A DNA stretch of 64,000 nt, taken from NCBI GenBank assembly GCA_964035015.1, contig OZ035998.1, forward strand, positions 25,072,810 through 25,136,809. Reading direction: 5' to 3'. How positions within the stretch are numbered: the stretch's first letter is position 1; the number at the start of each line of letters is the position of its first letter. The translations under genes were made by a program, and so were the position numbers. Below the pieces are notes generated by a model. The model was not told where the DNA came from. It searched no databases and saw only the letters and a list, made by a program, of their open reading frames with translations. Shown one piece after another: positions 1 through 15,000 of the stretch. The stretch comes from Corallium rubrum. Lineage: Eukaryota; Cnidaria; Anthozoa; Scleralcyonacea; Coralliidae.

Positions 1-3000
1 ACTTGTCTCGATTAGTAAAACATGGACAGGACTCGATTAGTAAAACTCGGACTGGACTCGATTGGTAAAACGCGGACTGGACTGGACTAGTAAAACTGGG
101 ACTGGGCTCGATTAGTAAAACACGGACTGGAGTCGATTAGTAAAACTCGGACTGGACACGATTAGTAAAACGCGTACTGGACTCGATTAGTAAAACATGT
201 ACTGGACTCGATTAGTAAAACTCGGACTGGACTCGATTAGTAAAACGCGGACTGGACTCGAGCAGTAAAACGCGGACACTGGACTCGGTGAGTAAAACGC
301 GGACTGGACTCGATTAGTAAAACGCGTACTTTACTCGATTAGTAAAACTCGGACTGGACTCGAGTAGTAAAACGCGGACTGGACTCGATTAGTAAAACGC
401 GGACTGGACTCGATTAATCAAAACATGGACTGGACTCGATTAGTAAAACATGCACTGGACTCGATTAGTAGAACCCCGGCTGGACTGGATTAGTAAAACA
501 CGGACTTGTCTCGATTAGTAAAACATGGACAGGACTCGATTAGTAAAACTCGGACTGGATTCGATTAGAAAATGCGGACTGGACTCGAGAAGTAAAACGC
601 GGACACTGGACTCGGTGAGTAAAACTCGGACTGGACTCGATTAGTAAAACGCGGCCTGGACTCGGCTAGTAAAACTGGGACTGGACTCGATTAGTAAAAC
701 ACGGACTGGAGTCGATTACTAAAACTCGGACTGGACACGATTAGTAAAACGCGTACTGGACTCGATTAGTAAAACACGTACTGGACTCGATTAGTAAAAC
801 TCGGACTGTACTCAATTAGTAAAACGCGGACTGGACTCGATTAGTAAAACGCGGACTGGACTCGATTAGTAAAACGCGTACTGGACTCGATTAGTAAAAA
901 GCGTACTGGACTCGATTAGTAAAACTCGGACTGGACTCAATTAGTAAAACGCGGACTGGACTCGATTAGTGAAACGCGGACACTGGACTCGATTAGTAAA
1001 ACGCGGACTGGACTCGTTTAGTAAAATTCGGACTGCAGTCGATTAGTAAAACGCGGACTGGACTCGAGAAGTAAAACGCGGACACTGGACTCGGTGAGTA
1101 AAACGCGGACTGGACTCGATTAGTAAAACGCGTACTTTACTCGATTAGTAAAACGCGTACTTTATTCGATTAGTAAAACTCGGACTGGACTCAATTAGTA
1201 AAACGCGGACTGGACTCAATTAGTAAAACGCGGACTGGTCTCGATTAGTGAAACGCGGACACTGGACTCGGTTAGTAAAACGCGGACTGGACTCGATTAG
1301 TAAAACATGGACTGGAGTCGATTAGTAAAACACGTACTGAGCTCGATTAGTAAAGCACGGACTGGGTTGGATTAGTAAAACACGGATTGGACTCGTTTAA
1401 TAAAGCACGGACTGGACTCTATTAGTAAAACTGGGACTGGACTCGATTAGTAAAACACGGACTGGAGTCGATTACTAAAACTCGGACTGGACAAATTAGT
1501 AAAACGCGTACTGGACTCGAATAGTAAAACACGTACTGGACTCGATTAGTAAAACTCGGACAGGACTTAATTAGTAAAACGCGGACTGGATTCGATTAGT
1601 GAAGCGCGGACACTCGACTCGATTAGTAAAACGCGGACTGGACTCGTTTAGTAAAACTCGGACTGCAGTCGATTAGTAAAACGCGGACTGGACTCGATTA
1701 GTAAAACGCGTACTTTACTCGATTAGTAAAACGCGTACTTTACTCGACTAGTAAAACTCGGACTGGACTCAATTAGTAAAACGCGGACTGGACTCAATTA
1801 GTAAAACGCGGACTGGTCTCGATTAGTGAAACGCGGACACTGGACTCGGTTAGTAAAACGCGGACTGGATTCGATTAGTAAAACGCGAATTGGACTCGTT
1901 TAGTAAAACTCGGACTGGACTCGATTTGTGAAACATGGACTGGACTCGATTAGTAGAACCCCGGCTGGACTGGATTAGTAAAACACGGACTTGTCTCGAT
2001 TAGTAAAACATGGACAGGACTCGATTAGTAAAACTCGGACTGGACTCGATTAGTAAAACGCGGACTGGACTCGACTAGTAAAACTGGGACTGGGCTCGAT
2101 TAGTAAAACACGGACTTGTCTCGATTAGTAAAACGCGGACTGGACTCGAGAAGTAAAACGCGGACTGGACTCGATTAGTAAAACATGTACTGGACTCGAT
2201 TAGTAAAACTCGGACTGGACTCGATTAGTAAAACGCGGACTGGTCTCGAGCAGTAAAACGCGGACACTGGACTCGGTTAGTAAAACGCGGACTGGACTCG
2301 ATTAGTAAAACGCGTACTTTACTCGATTAGTAAAACTCGGACTGGACTCGATTAGTAAAACGCGGACTGGACTCGATTAGTAAAACGCGGACTGGACTCG
2401 ATTAATCAAAACATGGACTGGACTCGATTAGTAAAACATGCACTGGACTCGATTAGTAGAACCCCGGCTGGACTGGATTAGTAAAACACGGACTTGTCTC
2501 GATTAGTAAAACATGGACAGGACTCGATTAGTAAAACTCGGACTGGATTCGATTAGAAAATGCGGACTGGACTCGAGAAGTAAAACGCGGACACTGGACT
2601 CGGTGAGTAAAACTCGGACTGGACTCGATTAGTAAAACGCGGCCTGGACTCGGCTAGTAAAACTGGGACTGGACTCGATTAGTAAAACACGGACTGGAGT
2701 CGATTACTAAAACTCGGACTGGACACGATTAGTAAAACGCGTACTGGACTCGATTAGTAAAACACGTACTGGACTCGATTAGTAAAATTCGGACTGTACT
2801 CAATTAGTAAAACGCGGACTGGACTCGATTAGTAAAACGCGGACTGGACTCGATTAGTAAAACGCGTACTGGACTCGATTAGTAAAAAGCGTACTGGACT
2901 CGATTAGTAAAACTCGGACTGGATTCAATTAGTAAAACGCGGACTGGACTCGATTAGTGAAACGCGGACACTGGACTCGATTAGTAAAACGCGGACTGGA

Positions 3001-6000
3001 CTCGTTTAGTAAAATTCGGACTGCAGTCGATTAGTAAAACGCGGACTGGACTCGAGAAGTAAAACGCGGACACTGGACTCGGTGAGTAAAACGCGGACTG
3101 GACTCGATTAGTAAAACGCGTACTTTACTCGATTAGTAAAACGCGTACTTTATTCGATTAGTAAAACTCGGACTGGACTCAATTAGTAAAACGCGGACTG
3201 GACTCAATTAGTAAAACGCGGACTGGTCTCGATTAGTGAAACGCGGACACTGGACTCGGTTAGTAAAACGCGGACTGGACTCGATTAGTAAAACATGGAC
3301 TGGAGTCGATTAGTAAAACACGTACTGAGCTCGATTAGTAAAGCACGGACTGGATTGGATTAGTAAAACACGGATTGGACTCGTTTAATAAAGCACGGAC
3401 TGGACTCTATTAGTAAAACTGGGACTGGACTCGATTAGTAAAACACGGACTGGAGTCGATTACTAAAACTCGGACTGGACAAATTAGTAAAACGCGTACT
3501 GGACTCCAATAGTAAAACACGTACTGGACTCGATTAGTAAAACTCGGACAGGACTTAATTAGTAAAACGCGGACTGGATTCGATTAGTGAAGCGCGGACA
3601 CTGGACTCGATTAGTAAAACGCGGACTGGACTCGTTTAGTAAAACTCGGACTGCACTCGATTAGTAAAACGCGGATTGGACTCGATTAGTAAAACGCGTA
3701 CTTTACTCGATTAGTAAAACTCCGACTGGACTCAATTAGAAAAACGCGGACTGGACTCAATTACTAAAACGCGGACTGGTGTCGATTAGTGAAACGCGCA
3801 CACTGGACTCGGTTAGTAAAACGCGGACTGGATTCGATTAGTAAAACGCGGATTGGACTCGTTTAGTATAACTCGGACTGGACTCGATTTGTGAAACATG
3901 GACTGGACTCGATTAGTAGAACCCCGGCTGGACTGGATTAGAAAAACACGGACTTGTATCGATTAGTAAAACATGGACAGGACTCGATTAGTAAAACTCG
4001 GACTGGACTCGATTAGTAAAACGCGGACTGGACTCAATTAGTAAAACGCGGACTGGACTCGATTAGTGAAACGCGGACACTGGACTCGATTAGTAAAACG
4101 CGGACTGGACTCGTTTAGTAAAACTCGGACTGCAGTCGATTAGTAAAACGCGGACTGGACTCGATTAGTAAAACGCGTACTTTACTCGATTAGTAAAACG
4201 CGTACTTTACTCGATTAGTAAAACTCGGACTGGACTCAATTAGAAAAACGCGGACTGGACTCAATTACTAAAACGCGGACTGGTGTCGATTAGTGAAACG
4301 CGCACACTGGACTCGGTTAGTAAAACGCGGACTGGATTCGATTAGTAAAACGCGGATTGGACTCGTTTAGTATAACTCGGACTGGACTCGATTTGTGAAA
4401 CATGGACTGGACTCGATTAGTAGAACCCCGGCTGGACTGGATTAGAAAAACACGGACTTGTATCGATTAGTAAAACATGGACAGGACTCGATTAGTAAAA
4501 CTCGGACTGGACTCGATTAGTAAAACGCGGACCGGACTCAATTAGTAAAACGCGGACTGGACTCGATTAGTGAAACGCGGACACTGGACTCGATTAGTAA
4601 AACGCGGACTGGACTCCTTTAGTAAAACTCGGACTGCAGTCGATTAGTAAAACGCGGACTGGACTCGATTAGTAAAACGCGTACTTTACTCGATTAGTAA
4701 AACGCGTACTTAACTCGATTAGTAAAACTCGGACTGGAATCAATTAGTAAAACGCGGACTGGTCTCGATTAGTAAAACGTGGACTGGACTTGATTAGTAA
4801 AACGCGTACTGGACTCGATTAGTAAAAAGCGTACTGGACTCGATTAGTAAAACTCGGACTGGACTCAATTAGTAAAACGCGGACTGGACTCGATTAGTGA
4901 AACGCGGACACTGGACTCGATTAGTAAAACGCGGACTGGACTCGTTTAGTAAAATTCGGACTGCAGTCGATTAGTAAAACGCGGACTGGACTCGAGAAGT
5001 AAAACGCGGACACTGGACTCGGTGAGTAAAACGCGGACTGGACTCGATTAGTAAAACGCGTACTTTACTCGATTAGTAAAACCCGCACTTTATTCGATTA
5101 GTAAAACTCGGACTGGACTCAATTAGTAAAACGCGGACTGGACTCAATTAGTAAAACGCGGACTGGTCTCGATTAGTGAAACGCGGACACTGGACTCGGT
5201 TAGTAAAACGCGGACTGGATTCGGTTAGTAAAACGCGGACTGGATTCGATTAGTAAAACGCGGATTGGACTCGTTTAGTAAAACTCGGACTGGACTCGAT
5301 TTGTAGAACGCGGACAGGATTCGATTAGTAAAACGCGGACTGGGACTCTAGAAGTAAAAGGCGGACACTGGACTTGGTGAGTAAAACGCGTACTGGACTC
5401 GATTAGTAAAACGCGTACTTTACTCGATTAGTAAAACTCGGACTGGACTCAATTAGTAAAACGCGGACTGGACTCGATTAGTGAAATGCGGACACTGGAT
5501 TCGGTTAGTAAAACGCGGACTGGACTCGATTAGTAAAACGCGGATTGGACTCGATTAGTAAAACTCGGACTGGACTCGATTAGTAAAACGCGGACTGGAC
5601 TCGATTAGTAAAACGCGGACTGGACTCGATTAGTAAAACGCGGATTGGACTCGATTGGTAAAACTCGGGCTGGACTGGATTAGTAAAACGCGGACTGGAG
5701 TCGATTAGTAAAATGCGGACGGACTCGATTAGTAAAAGGCGGACACTGGGCTCGGTTAGTAAATCGCGGACTGGACTCGATTAGTAAAACGCTGACTGGA
5801 CTCGATTAGTAAAACATGGACAGGACTCGATTAGTAAAACACGGACTGGACTCGATTTGTAAAGCACGGACTGGACTCGATTAGTAAAACTCGGACTGGA
5901 CTCGATTAGTAAAACATGGACTGGACTCGATTAGTAGAACCCCGGCTGGACTGGATTAGTAAAACACGGACTTGTCTCGATTAGTAAAACATGGACAGGA

Positions 6001-9000
6001 CTCGATTAGTAAAACTCGGACTGGATTCGATTAGAAAATGCGGACTGGACTCGAGAAGTAAAACGCGGACACTGGACTCGGTGAGTAAAACTCGGACTGG
6101 ACTCGATTAGTAAAACGCGGACTGGACTCGGCTAGTAAAACTGGGACTGGACTCGATTAGTAAAACACGGACTGGAGTCGATTACTAAAACTCGGACTGG
6201 ACACGATTAGTAAAACGCGTACTGGACTCGATTAGTAAAACACGTACTGGACTCGATTAGTAAAACTCGGACTGGACTCAATTAGTAAAACGCGGACTGG
6301 ACTCGATTAGTGAAACGCGGACACTGGACTCGATTAGTAAAACGCGGACTGGACTCGTTTAGTAAAACTCGGACTGCAGTCGATTAGTAAAACGCGGACT
6401 GGACTCGATTAGTAAAACGCGTACTTTACTCGATTAGTAAAACGCGTACTTTACTCGATTAGTAAAACTCGGACTGGAATCAATTAGTAAAACGCGGACT
6501 GGACTCAATTAGTAAAACGCGGACTGGACTCGATTAGTAAAACGCGTACTGGACTCGATTAGTAAAAAGCGTACTGGACTCGATTAGTAAAACTCGGACT
6601 GGACTCAATTAGTAAAACGCGGACTGGACTCGATTAGTGAAACGCGGACACTGGACTCGATTAGTAAAACGCGGACTGGACTCGTTTAGTAAAATTCGGA
6701 CTGCAGTCGATTAGTAAAACGCGGACTGGACTCGAGAAGTAAAACGCGGACACTGGACTCGGTGAATAAAACGCGGACTGGACTCGATTAGTAAAACGCG
6801 TACTTTACTCGATTAGTAAAACGCGTACTTTATTCGATTAGTAAAACTCGGACTGGACTCAATTAGTAAAACGCGGACTGGACTCAATTAGTAAAACGCG
6901 GACTGGTCTCGATTAGTGAAACGCGGACACTGGACTCGGTTAGTAAAACGCGGACTGGACTCGATTAGTAAAACATGGACTGGAGTCGATTAGTAAAACA
7001 CGTACTGAGCTCGATTAGTAAAGCACGGACTGGGCTGGATTAGTAAAACACGGACTGGACTCGTTTAATAAAGCACGGACTGGACTCTATTAGTAAAACT
7101 GGGACTGGACTCGATTAGTAAAACACGGACTGGAGTCGATTACTAAAACTCGGACTGGACAAATTAGTAAAACGCGTACTGGACTCGAATAGTAAAACAC
7201 GTACTGGACTCAATTAGTAAAACGCGGACTGGACTCGATTAGTGAAGCGCGGACACTGGCCTCGATTAGTAAAACGCGGACTGGACTCGTTTAGTAAAAC
7301 TCGGACTGCAGTCGATTAGTAAAACGCGGACTGGACTCGATTAGTAAAACGCGTACTTTAGTCGATTAGTAAAACGCGTACTTTACTCGATTAGTAAAAC
7401 TCGGACTGGACTCAATTAGAAAAACGCGGACTGGACTCAATTAGTAAAACGCGGACTGGTCTCGATTAGTGAAACGCGCACACTGGACTCGGTTAGTAAA
7501 ACGCGGACTGGATTCGATTAGTAAAACGCGGATTGGACTCGTTTAGTAAAACTCGGACTGGACTCGATTTGTGAAACATGGACTGGACTCGATTAGTAGA
7601 ACCCCGGCTGGACTGGATTAGAAAAACACGGACTTGTCTCGATTAGTAAAACATGGACAGGACTCGATTAGTAAAACTCGGACTGGACTCGATTAGTAAA
7701 ACGCGGACTGGACTCAATTAGTAAAACGCGGACTGGACTCGATTAGTGAAACGCGGACACTGGACTCGATTAGTAAAACGCGGACTGGACTCGTTTAGTA
7801 AAACTCGGACTGCAGTCGATTAGTAAAACGCGGACTGGACTCGATTAGTAAAACGCGTACTTTACTCGATTAGTAAAACGCGTACTTTACTCGACTAGTA
7901 AAACTCGGACTGGACTCAATTAGTAAAACGCGGACTGGACTCAATTAGTAAAACGCGGACTGGTCTCGATTAGTGAAACGCGGACACTGGACTCGGTTAG
8001 TAAAACGCGGACTGGATTCGATTAGTAAAACGCGAATTGGACTCGTTTAGTAAAACTCGGACTGGACTCGATTTGTGAAACATGGACTGGACTCGATTAG
8101 TAGAACCCCGGCTGGACTGGATTAGTAAAACACGGACTTGTCTCGAATCGTAAAACATGGACAGGACTCGATTAGTAAAACTCGGACTGGACTCGATTGG
8201 TAAAACGCGGACTGGACTCGACTAGTAAAACTGGGACTGGGCTCGATTAGTAAAACACGGACTGGAGTCGATTACTAAAACTCGGACTGGACACGATTAG
8301 TAAAACGCGTACTGGACTCGATTAGTAAAACATGTACTGGACTCGATTAGTAAAACGCGGACTGGACTCGATTAGTAAAACGCGGACTGGACTCGAGCAG
8401 TAAAACGCGGACACTGGACTCGGTTAGTAAAACGCGGACTGGACTCGATTAGTAAAACGCGTACTTTACTCGATTAGTAAAACGCGTACTTTACTCGATT
8501 AGTAAAACTCGGACTGGACTCAATTAGTAAAACGCGGACTGGACTCAATTAGTAAAACGCGGACTGGTCTCGATTAGTGAAACGTGGACACTGGACTCGG
8601 TTAGTAAAACGCGGACTGGACTCGATTAGTAAAACGCGGATTGGACTCGTTTAGTAAAACTCGGACTGGACTCGATTTGTAAAACGCGGACTGGATTCGA
8701 TTAGTAAAACGCGGACTGGGACTCTAGAAGTAAAACGCGGACACTGGACTTGGTGAGTAAAACGCGTACTGGACTCGATTAGTAAAACGCGTACTTTACT
8801 CGATTAGTAAAACTCGGACTGGACTCAATTAGTAAAACGCGGACTGGACTCGATTAGTGAAACGCGGACACTGGACTCGGTTAGTAAAACGCGGACTGGA
8901 CTCGATTAGTAAAACGCGGATTGGACTCGATTAGTAAACCTCGGACTGGACTCGAGTAGTAAAACGCGGACTGGACTCGATTAGTAAAACGCGGACTGGA

Positions 9001-12000
9001 CTCGATTAGTAAAACATGGACTGGACTCGATTAGTAAAACTCTGGCTGGACTGGATTAGTAAAACGCGGACTGGAGTCGATTAGTAAAATGCGGACGGAC
9101 TCGATTAGTAAAAGGCGGACACTGGGCTCGGTTAGTAAATCGCGGACTGGACTCGATTAGTAAAACGCTGACTGGACTCGATTAGTAAAACATGGACAGG
9201 ACTCGATTAGTAAAACACGGACTGGACTCGATTTGTAAAGCACGGACTGGATTCGATTAGTAAAACACGGACTGGACTCGATTAGTAAAACTCGGACTGG
9301 ACTCGATTAGTAAAACATGCACTGGACTCGATTAGTAGAACCCCGGCTGGACTGGATTAGTAAAACACGGACTTGTCTCGATTAGTAAAACATGGACAGG
9401 ACTCGATTAGTAAAACTCGGACTGGATTCGATTAGAAAATGCGGACTGGACTCGAGAAGTAAAACGCGGACACTGGACTCGGTGAGTAAAACTCGGACTG
9501 GACTCGATTAGTAAAACGCGGCCTGGACTCGGCTAGTAAAACTGGGACTGGACTCGATTAGTAAAACACGGACTGGAGTCGATTACTAAAACTCGGACTG
9601 GACACGATTAGTAAAACGCGTACTGGACTCGATTAGTAAAACACGTACTGGACTCGATTAGTAAAACTCGGACTGGACTCAATTAGTAAAACGCGGACTG
9701 GACTCGATTAGTGAAACGCGGACACTGGACTCGATTAGTAAAACGCGGACTGGACTCGTTTAGTAAAATTCGGACTGCAGTCGATTAGTAAAAAGCGGAC
9801 TTGACTCGAGAGGTAAAACGCGGACACTGGACTCGGTGAGTAAAACGCGGACTGGACTCGATTAGTAAAACGCGTACTTTACTCGATTAGTAAAACGCGT
9901 ACTTTACTCGAGTAGTAAAACTCGGACTGGACTCAATTAGTAAAACGCGGATTGGACTCAATTAGTAAAACGCGGACTGGTCTCGATTAGTGAAACGCGG
10001 ACACTGGACTCGGTTAGTAAAACGCGGACTGGACTCGATTAGTAAAACATGGACTGGAGTCGATTAGTAAAACACGTACTGAGCTCGATTAGTAAAGCAC
10101 GGACTGGGCTGGATTAGTAAAACACGGACTGGACTCTATTAGTAAAACGCGGACTGGACTCGGTTAGTAAACTGACGGGAGTCAATTAGTAAAACACGGG
10201 CTGGACTCGATTAGTAAAATGCGGACTGGAATCGATTAGTAAAACGCGGACTGGACTCAGTTAGTAAAACGCGGACCGGACTCTATTAGTAAAACATGGA
10301 GTGGACTCGATTAGTAAAACACGGACTGGACTCGATTAGTAAAGCACGGACTGGAATCAATTAGTAAAATACGGACTGGACTCGATTAGTAAAACATGGA
10401 CTGGAGTCGATTAGTAAAGCGCGGACTGTACTCGGTTAGTAAAACGCGGACTGGACTCGATTAGTAAAACGCGGACTGGACTCAATTAGTAAAACACGCA
10501 CTGGATTCGATTAGTAAAACACGGACTGGACTCGATTAGTAAAGCACGGACTGGACTCGATTGGTAAAACACGGACTGGACTCGTTTAGTAAAACTCGGA
10601 CTGGACTCGATTTGTGAAACATGGACTGGACTCGATTAGTAGAACCCCGGCTGGACTGGATTAGAAAAACACGGACTTGTCTCGATTAGTAAAACATGGA
10701 CAGGACTCGATTAGTAAAACGCGGACTGGACTCGGTTAGTAAACTGACGGGAGTCAATTAGTAAAACACGGGCTGGACTCGATTAGTAAAACGCGGACTG
10801 GACTCAGTTAGTAAAACGCGGACCGGACTCTATTAGTAAAACATGGAGTGGACTCGATTAGTAAAACACGGACTGGACTCGATTAGTAAAGCACGGACTG
10901 GAATCAATTAGTAAAATACGGACTGGACTCGATTAGTAAAACATGGACTGGAGTCGATTAGTAAAGCGCGGACTGTACTCGGTTAGTAAAACGCGGACTG
11001 GACTCGATTAGTAAAACGCGGACTGGATTCGATTAGTAAAACGCGGACTGGGACTCTAAAAGTAAAAGGCGGACACTGGACTTGGTGAGTAAAACGCGTA
11101 CTGGACTCGATTAGTAAAACGCGTACTTTACTCGATTAGTAAAACTCGGACTGGACTCAATTAGTAAAACGCGGAGTGGACTCGATTAGTGAAACGCGGA
11201 CACTGGACTCGGTTAGTAAAACGCGGACTGGACTCGATTAGTAAAACGCGGATTGGACTCGATTAGTAAACCTCGGACTGGACTCGAGTAGTAAAACGCG
11301 GACTGGACTCGAGTAGTAAAACGCGGACTGGACTCGATTAATAAAACATGGACTGGACTCGATTAATAAAACTCTGGCTGGACTGGATTAGTAAAACGCG
11401 GACTGGAGTCAATTAGTAAAATGCGGACGGACTCGATTTGTAAAATGCGGACACTGGGCTCGGTTAGTAAATCGCGGACTGGACTCGATTAGTAAAACGC
11501 TGACTGGACTCGATTAGTAAAACATGGACAGGACTCGATTAGTAAAACACGGACTGGACTCGATTTGTAAAGCACGGACTGGATTCGATTTGTAAAACAC
11601 GGACTGGACTCGATTAGTAAAACTCGGACTGGACTCGATTAGTAAAACATGGACTGGACTCGATTAGTAGAACCCCGGCTGGACTGGATTAGTAAAACAC
11701 GGACTTGTCTCGATTAGTAAAACATGGACAGGACTCGATTAGTAAAACTCGGACTGGATTCGATTAGAAAATGCGGACTGGACTCGAGAAGTAAAACGCG
11801 GACACTGGACTCGGTGAGTAAAACTCGGACTGGACTCGATTAGTAAAACGCGGCCTGGACTCGGCTAGTAAAACTGGGACTGGACTCGATTAGTAAAACA
11901 CGGACTGGAGTCGATTACTAAAACTCGGACTGGACACGATTAGTAAAACGCGTACTGGACTCGATTAGTAAAACACGTACTGGACTCGATTAGTAAAACT

Positions 12001-15000
12001 CGGACTGGACTCAATTAGTAAAACGCGGACTGGACTCGATTAGTGAAACGCGGACACTGGACTCGATTAGTAAAACGCGGACTGGACTCGTTTAGTAAAA
12101 TTCGGACTGCAGTCGATTAGTAAAAAGCGGACTTGACTCGAGAGGTAAAACGCGGACACTGGACTCGGTGAGTAAAACGCGGACTGGACTCGATTAGTAA
12201 AACGCGTACTTTACTCGATTAGTAAAACGCGTACTTTACTCGAGTAGTAAAACTCGGACTGGACTCAATTAGTAAAACGCGGATTGGACTCAATTAGTAA
12301 AACGCGGACTGGTCTCGATTAGTGAAACGCGGACACTGGACTCGGTTAGTAAAACGCGGACTGGACTCGATTAGTAAAACATGGACTGGAGTCGATTAGT
12401 AAAACACGTACTGAGCTCGATTAGTAAAGCACGGACTGGGCTGGATTAGTAAAACACGGACTGGACTCTATTAGTAAAACGCGGACTGGACTCGGTTAGT
12501 AAACTGACGGGAGTCAATTAGTAAAACACGGGCTGGACTCGATTAGTAAAATGCGGACTGGAATCGATTAGTAAAACGCGGACTGGACTCAGTTAGTAAA
12601 ACGCGGACCGGACTCTATTAGTAAAACATGGAGTGGACTCGATTAGTAAAACACGGACTGGACTCGATTAGTAAAGCACGGACTGGAATCAATTAGTAAA
12701 ATACGGACTGGACTCGATTAGTAAAACATGGACTGGAGTCGATTAGTAAAGCGCGGACTGTACTCGGTTAGTAAAACGCGGACTGGACTCGATTAGTAAA
12801 ACGCGGACTGGACTCAATTAGTAAAACACGCACTGGATTCGATTAGTAAAACACGGACTGGACTCGATTAGTAAAGCACGGACTGGACTCGATTGGTAAA
12901 ACACGGACTGGACTCGTTTAGTAAAACTCGGACTGGACTCGATTTGTGAAACATGGACTGGACTCGATTAGTAGAACCCCGGCTGGACTGGATTAGAAAA
13001 ACACGGACTTGTCTCGATTAGTAAAACATGGACAGGACTCGATTAGTAAAACGCGGACTGGACTCGGTTAGTAAACTGACGGGAGTCAATTAGTAAAACA
13101 CGGGCTGGACTCGATTAGTAAAACGCGGACTGGACTCAGTTAGTAAAACGCGGACCGGACTCTATTAGTAAAACATGGAGTGGACTCGATTAGTAAAACA
13201 CGGACTGGACTCGATTAGTAAAGCACGGACTGGAATCAATTAGTAAAATACGGACTGGACTCGATTAGTAAAACATGGACTGGAGTCGATTAGTAAAGCG
13301 CGGACTGTACTCGGTTAGTAAAACGCGGACTGGACTCGATTAGTAAAACGCGGACTGGATTCGATTAGTAAAACGCGGACTGGGACTCTAAAAGTAAAAG
13401 GCGGACACTGGACTTGGTGAGTAAAACGCGTACTGGACTCGATTAGTAAAACGCGTACTTTACTCGATTAGTAAAACTCGGACTGGACTCAATTAGTAAA
13501 ACGCGGAGTGGACTCGATTAGTGAAACGCGGACACTGGACTCGGTTAGTAAAACGCGGACTGGACTCGATTAGTAAAACGCGGATTGGACTCGATTAGTA
13601 AACCTCGGACTGGACTCGAGTAGTAAAACGCGGACTGGACTCGAGTAGTAAAACGCGGACTGGACTCGATTAATAAAACATGGACTGGACTCGATTAATA
13701 AAACTCTGGCTGGACTGGATTAGTAAAACGCGGACTGGAGTCAATTAGTAAAATGCGGACGGACTCGATTTGTAAAATGCGGACACTGGGCTCGGTTAGT
13801 AAATCGCGGACTGGACTCGATTAGTAAAACGCTGACTGGACTCGATTAGTAAAACATGGACAGGACTCGATTAGTAAAACACGGACTGGACTCGATTTGT
13901 AAAGCACGGACTGGATTCGATTTGTAAAACACGGACTGGACTCGATTAGTAAAACTCGGACTGGACTCGATTAGTAAAACATGGACTGGACTCGATTAGT
14001 AGAACCCCGGCTGGACTGGATTAGTAAAACACGGACTTGTCTCGATTAGTAAAACATGGACAGGACTCGATTAGTAAAACTCGGACTGGATTCGATTAGA
14101 AAATGCGGACTGGACTCGAGAAGTAAAACGCGGACACTGGACTCGGTGAGTAAAACTCGGACTGGACTCGATTAGTAAAACGCGGCCTGGACTCGGCTAG
14201 TAAAACTGGGACTGGACTCGATTAGTAAAACACGGACTGGAGTCGATTACTAAAACTCGGACTGGACACGATTAGTAAAACGCGTACTGGACTCGATTAG
14301 TAAAACACGTACTGGACTCGATTAGTAAAACTCGGACTGGACTCAATTAGTAAAACGCGGACTGGACTCGATTAGTGAAACGCGGACACTGGACTCGATT
14401 AGTAAAACGCGGACTGGACTCGTTTAATAAAATTCGGACTGCAGTCGATTAGTAAAAAGCGGACTTGACTCGAGAGGTAAAACGCGGACACTGGACTCGG
14501 TGAGTAAAACGCGGACTGGACTCGATTAGTAAAACGCGTACTTTACTCGATTAGTAAAACGCGTACTTTACTCGAGTAGTAAAACTCGGACTGGACTCAA
14601 TTAGTAAAACGCGGATTGGACTCAATTAGTAAAACGCGGACTGGTCTCGATTAGTGAAACGCGGACACTGGACTCGGTTAGTAAAACGCGGACTGGACTC
14701 GATTAGTAAAACATGGACTGGAGTCGATTAGTAAAACACGTACTGAGCTCGATTAGTAAAGCACGGACTGGGCTGGATTAGTAAAACACGGACTGGACTC
14801 TATTAGTAAAACGCGGACTGGACTCGGTTAGTAAACTGACGGGAGTCAATTAGTAAAACACGGGCTGGACTCGATTAGTAAAATGCGGACTGGAATCGAT
14901 TAGTAAAACGCGGACTGGACTCAGTTAGTAAAACGCGGACCGGACTCTATTAGTAAAACATGGAGTGGACTCGATTAGTAAAACACGGACTGGACTCGAT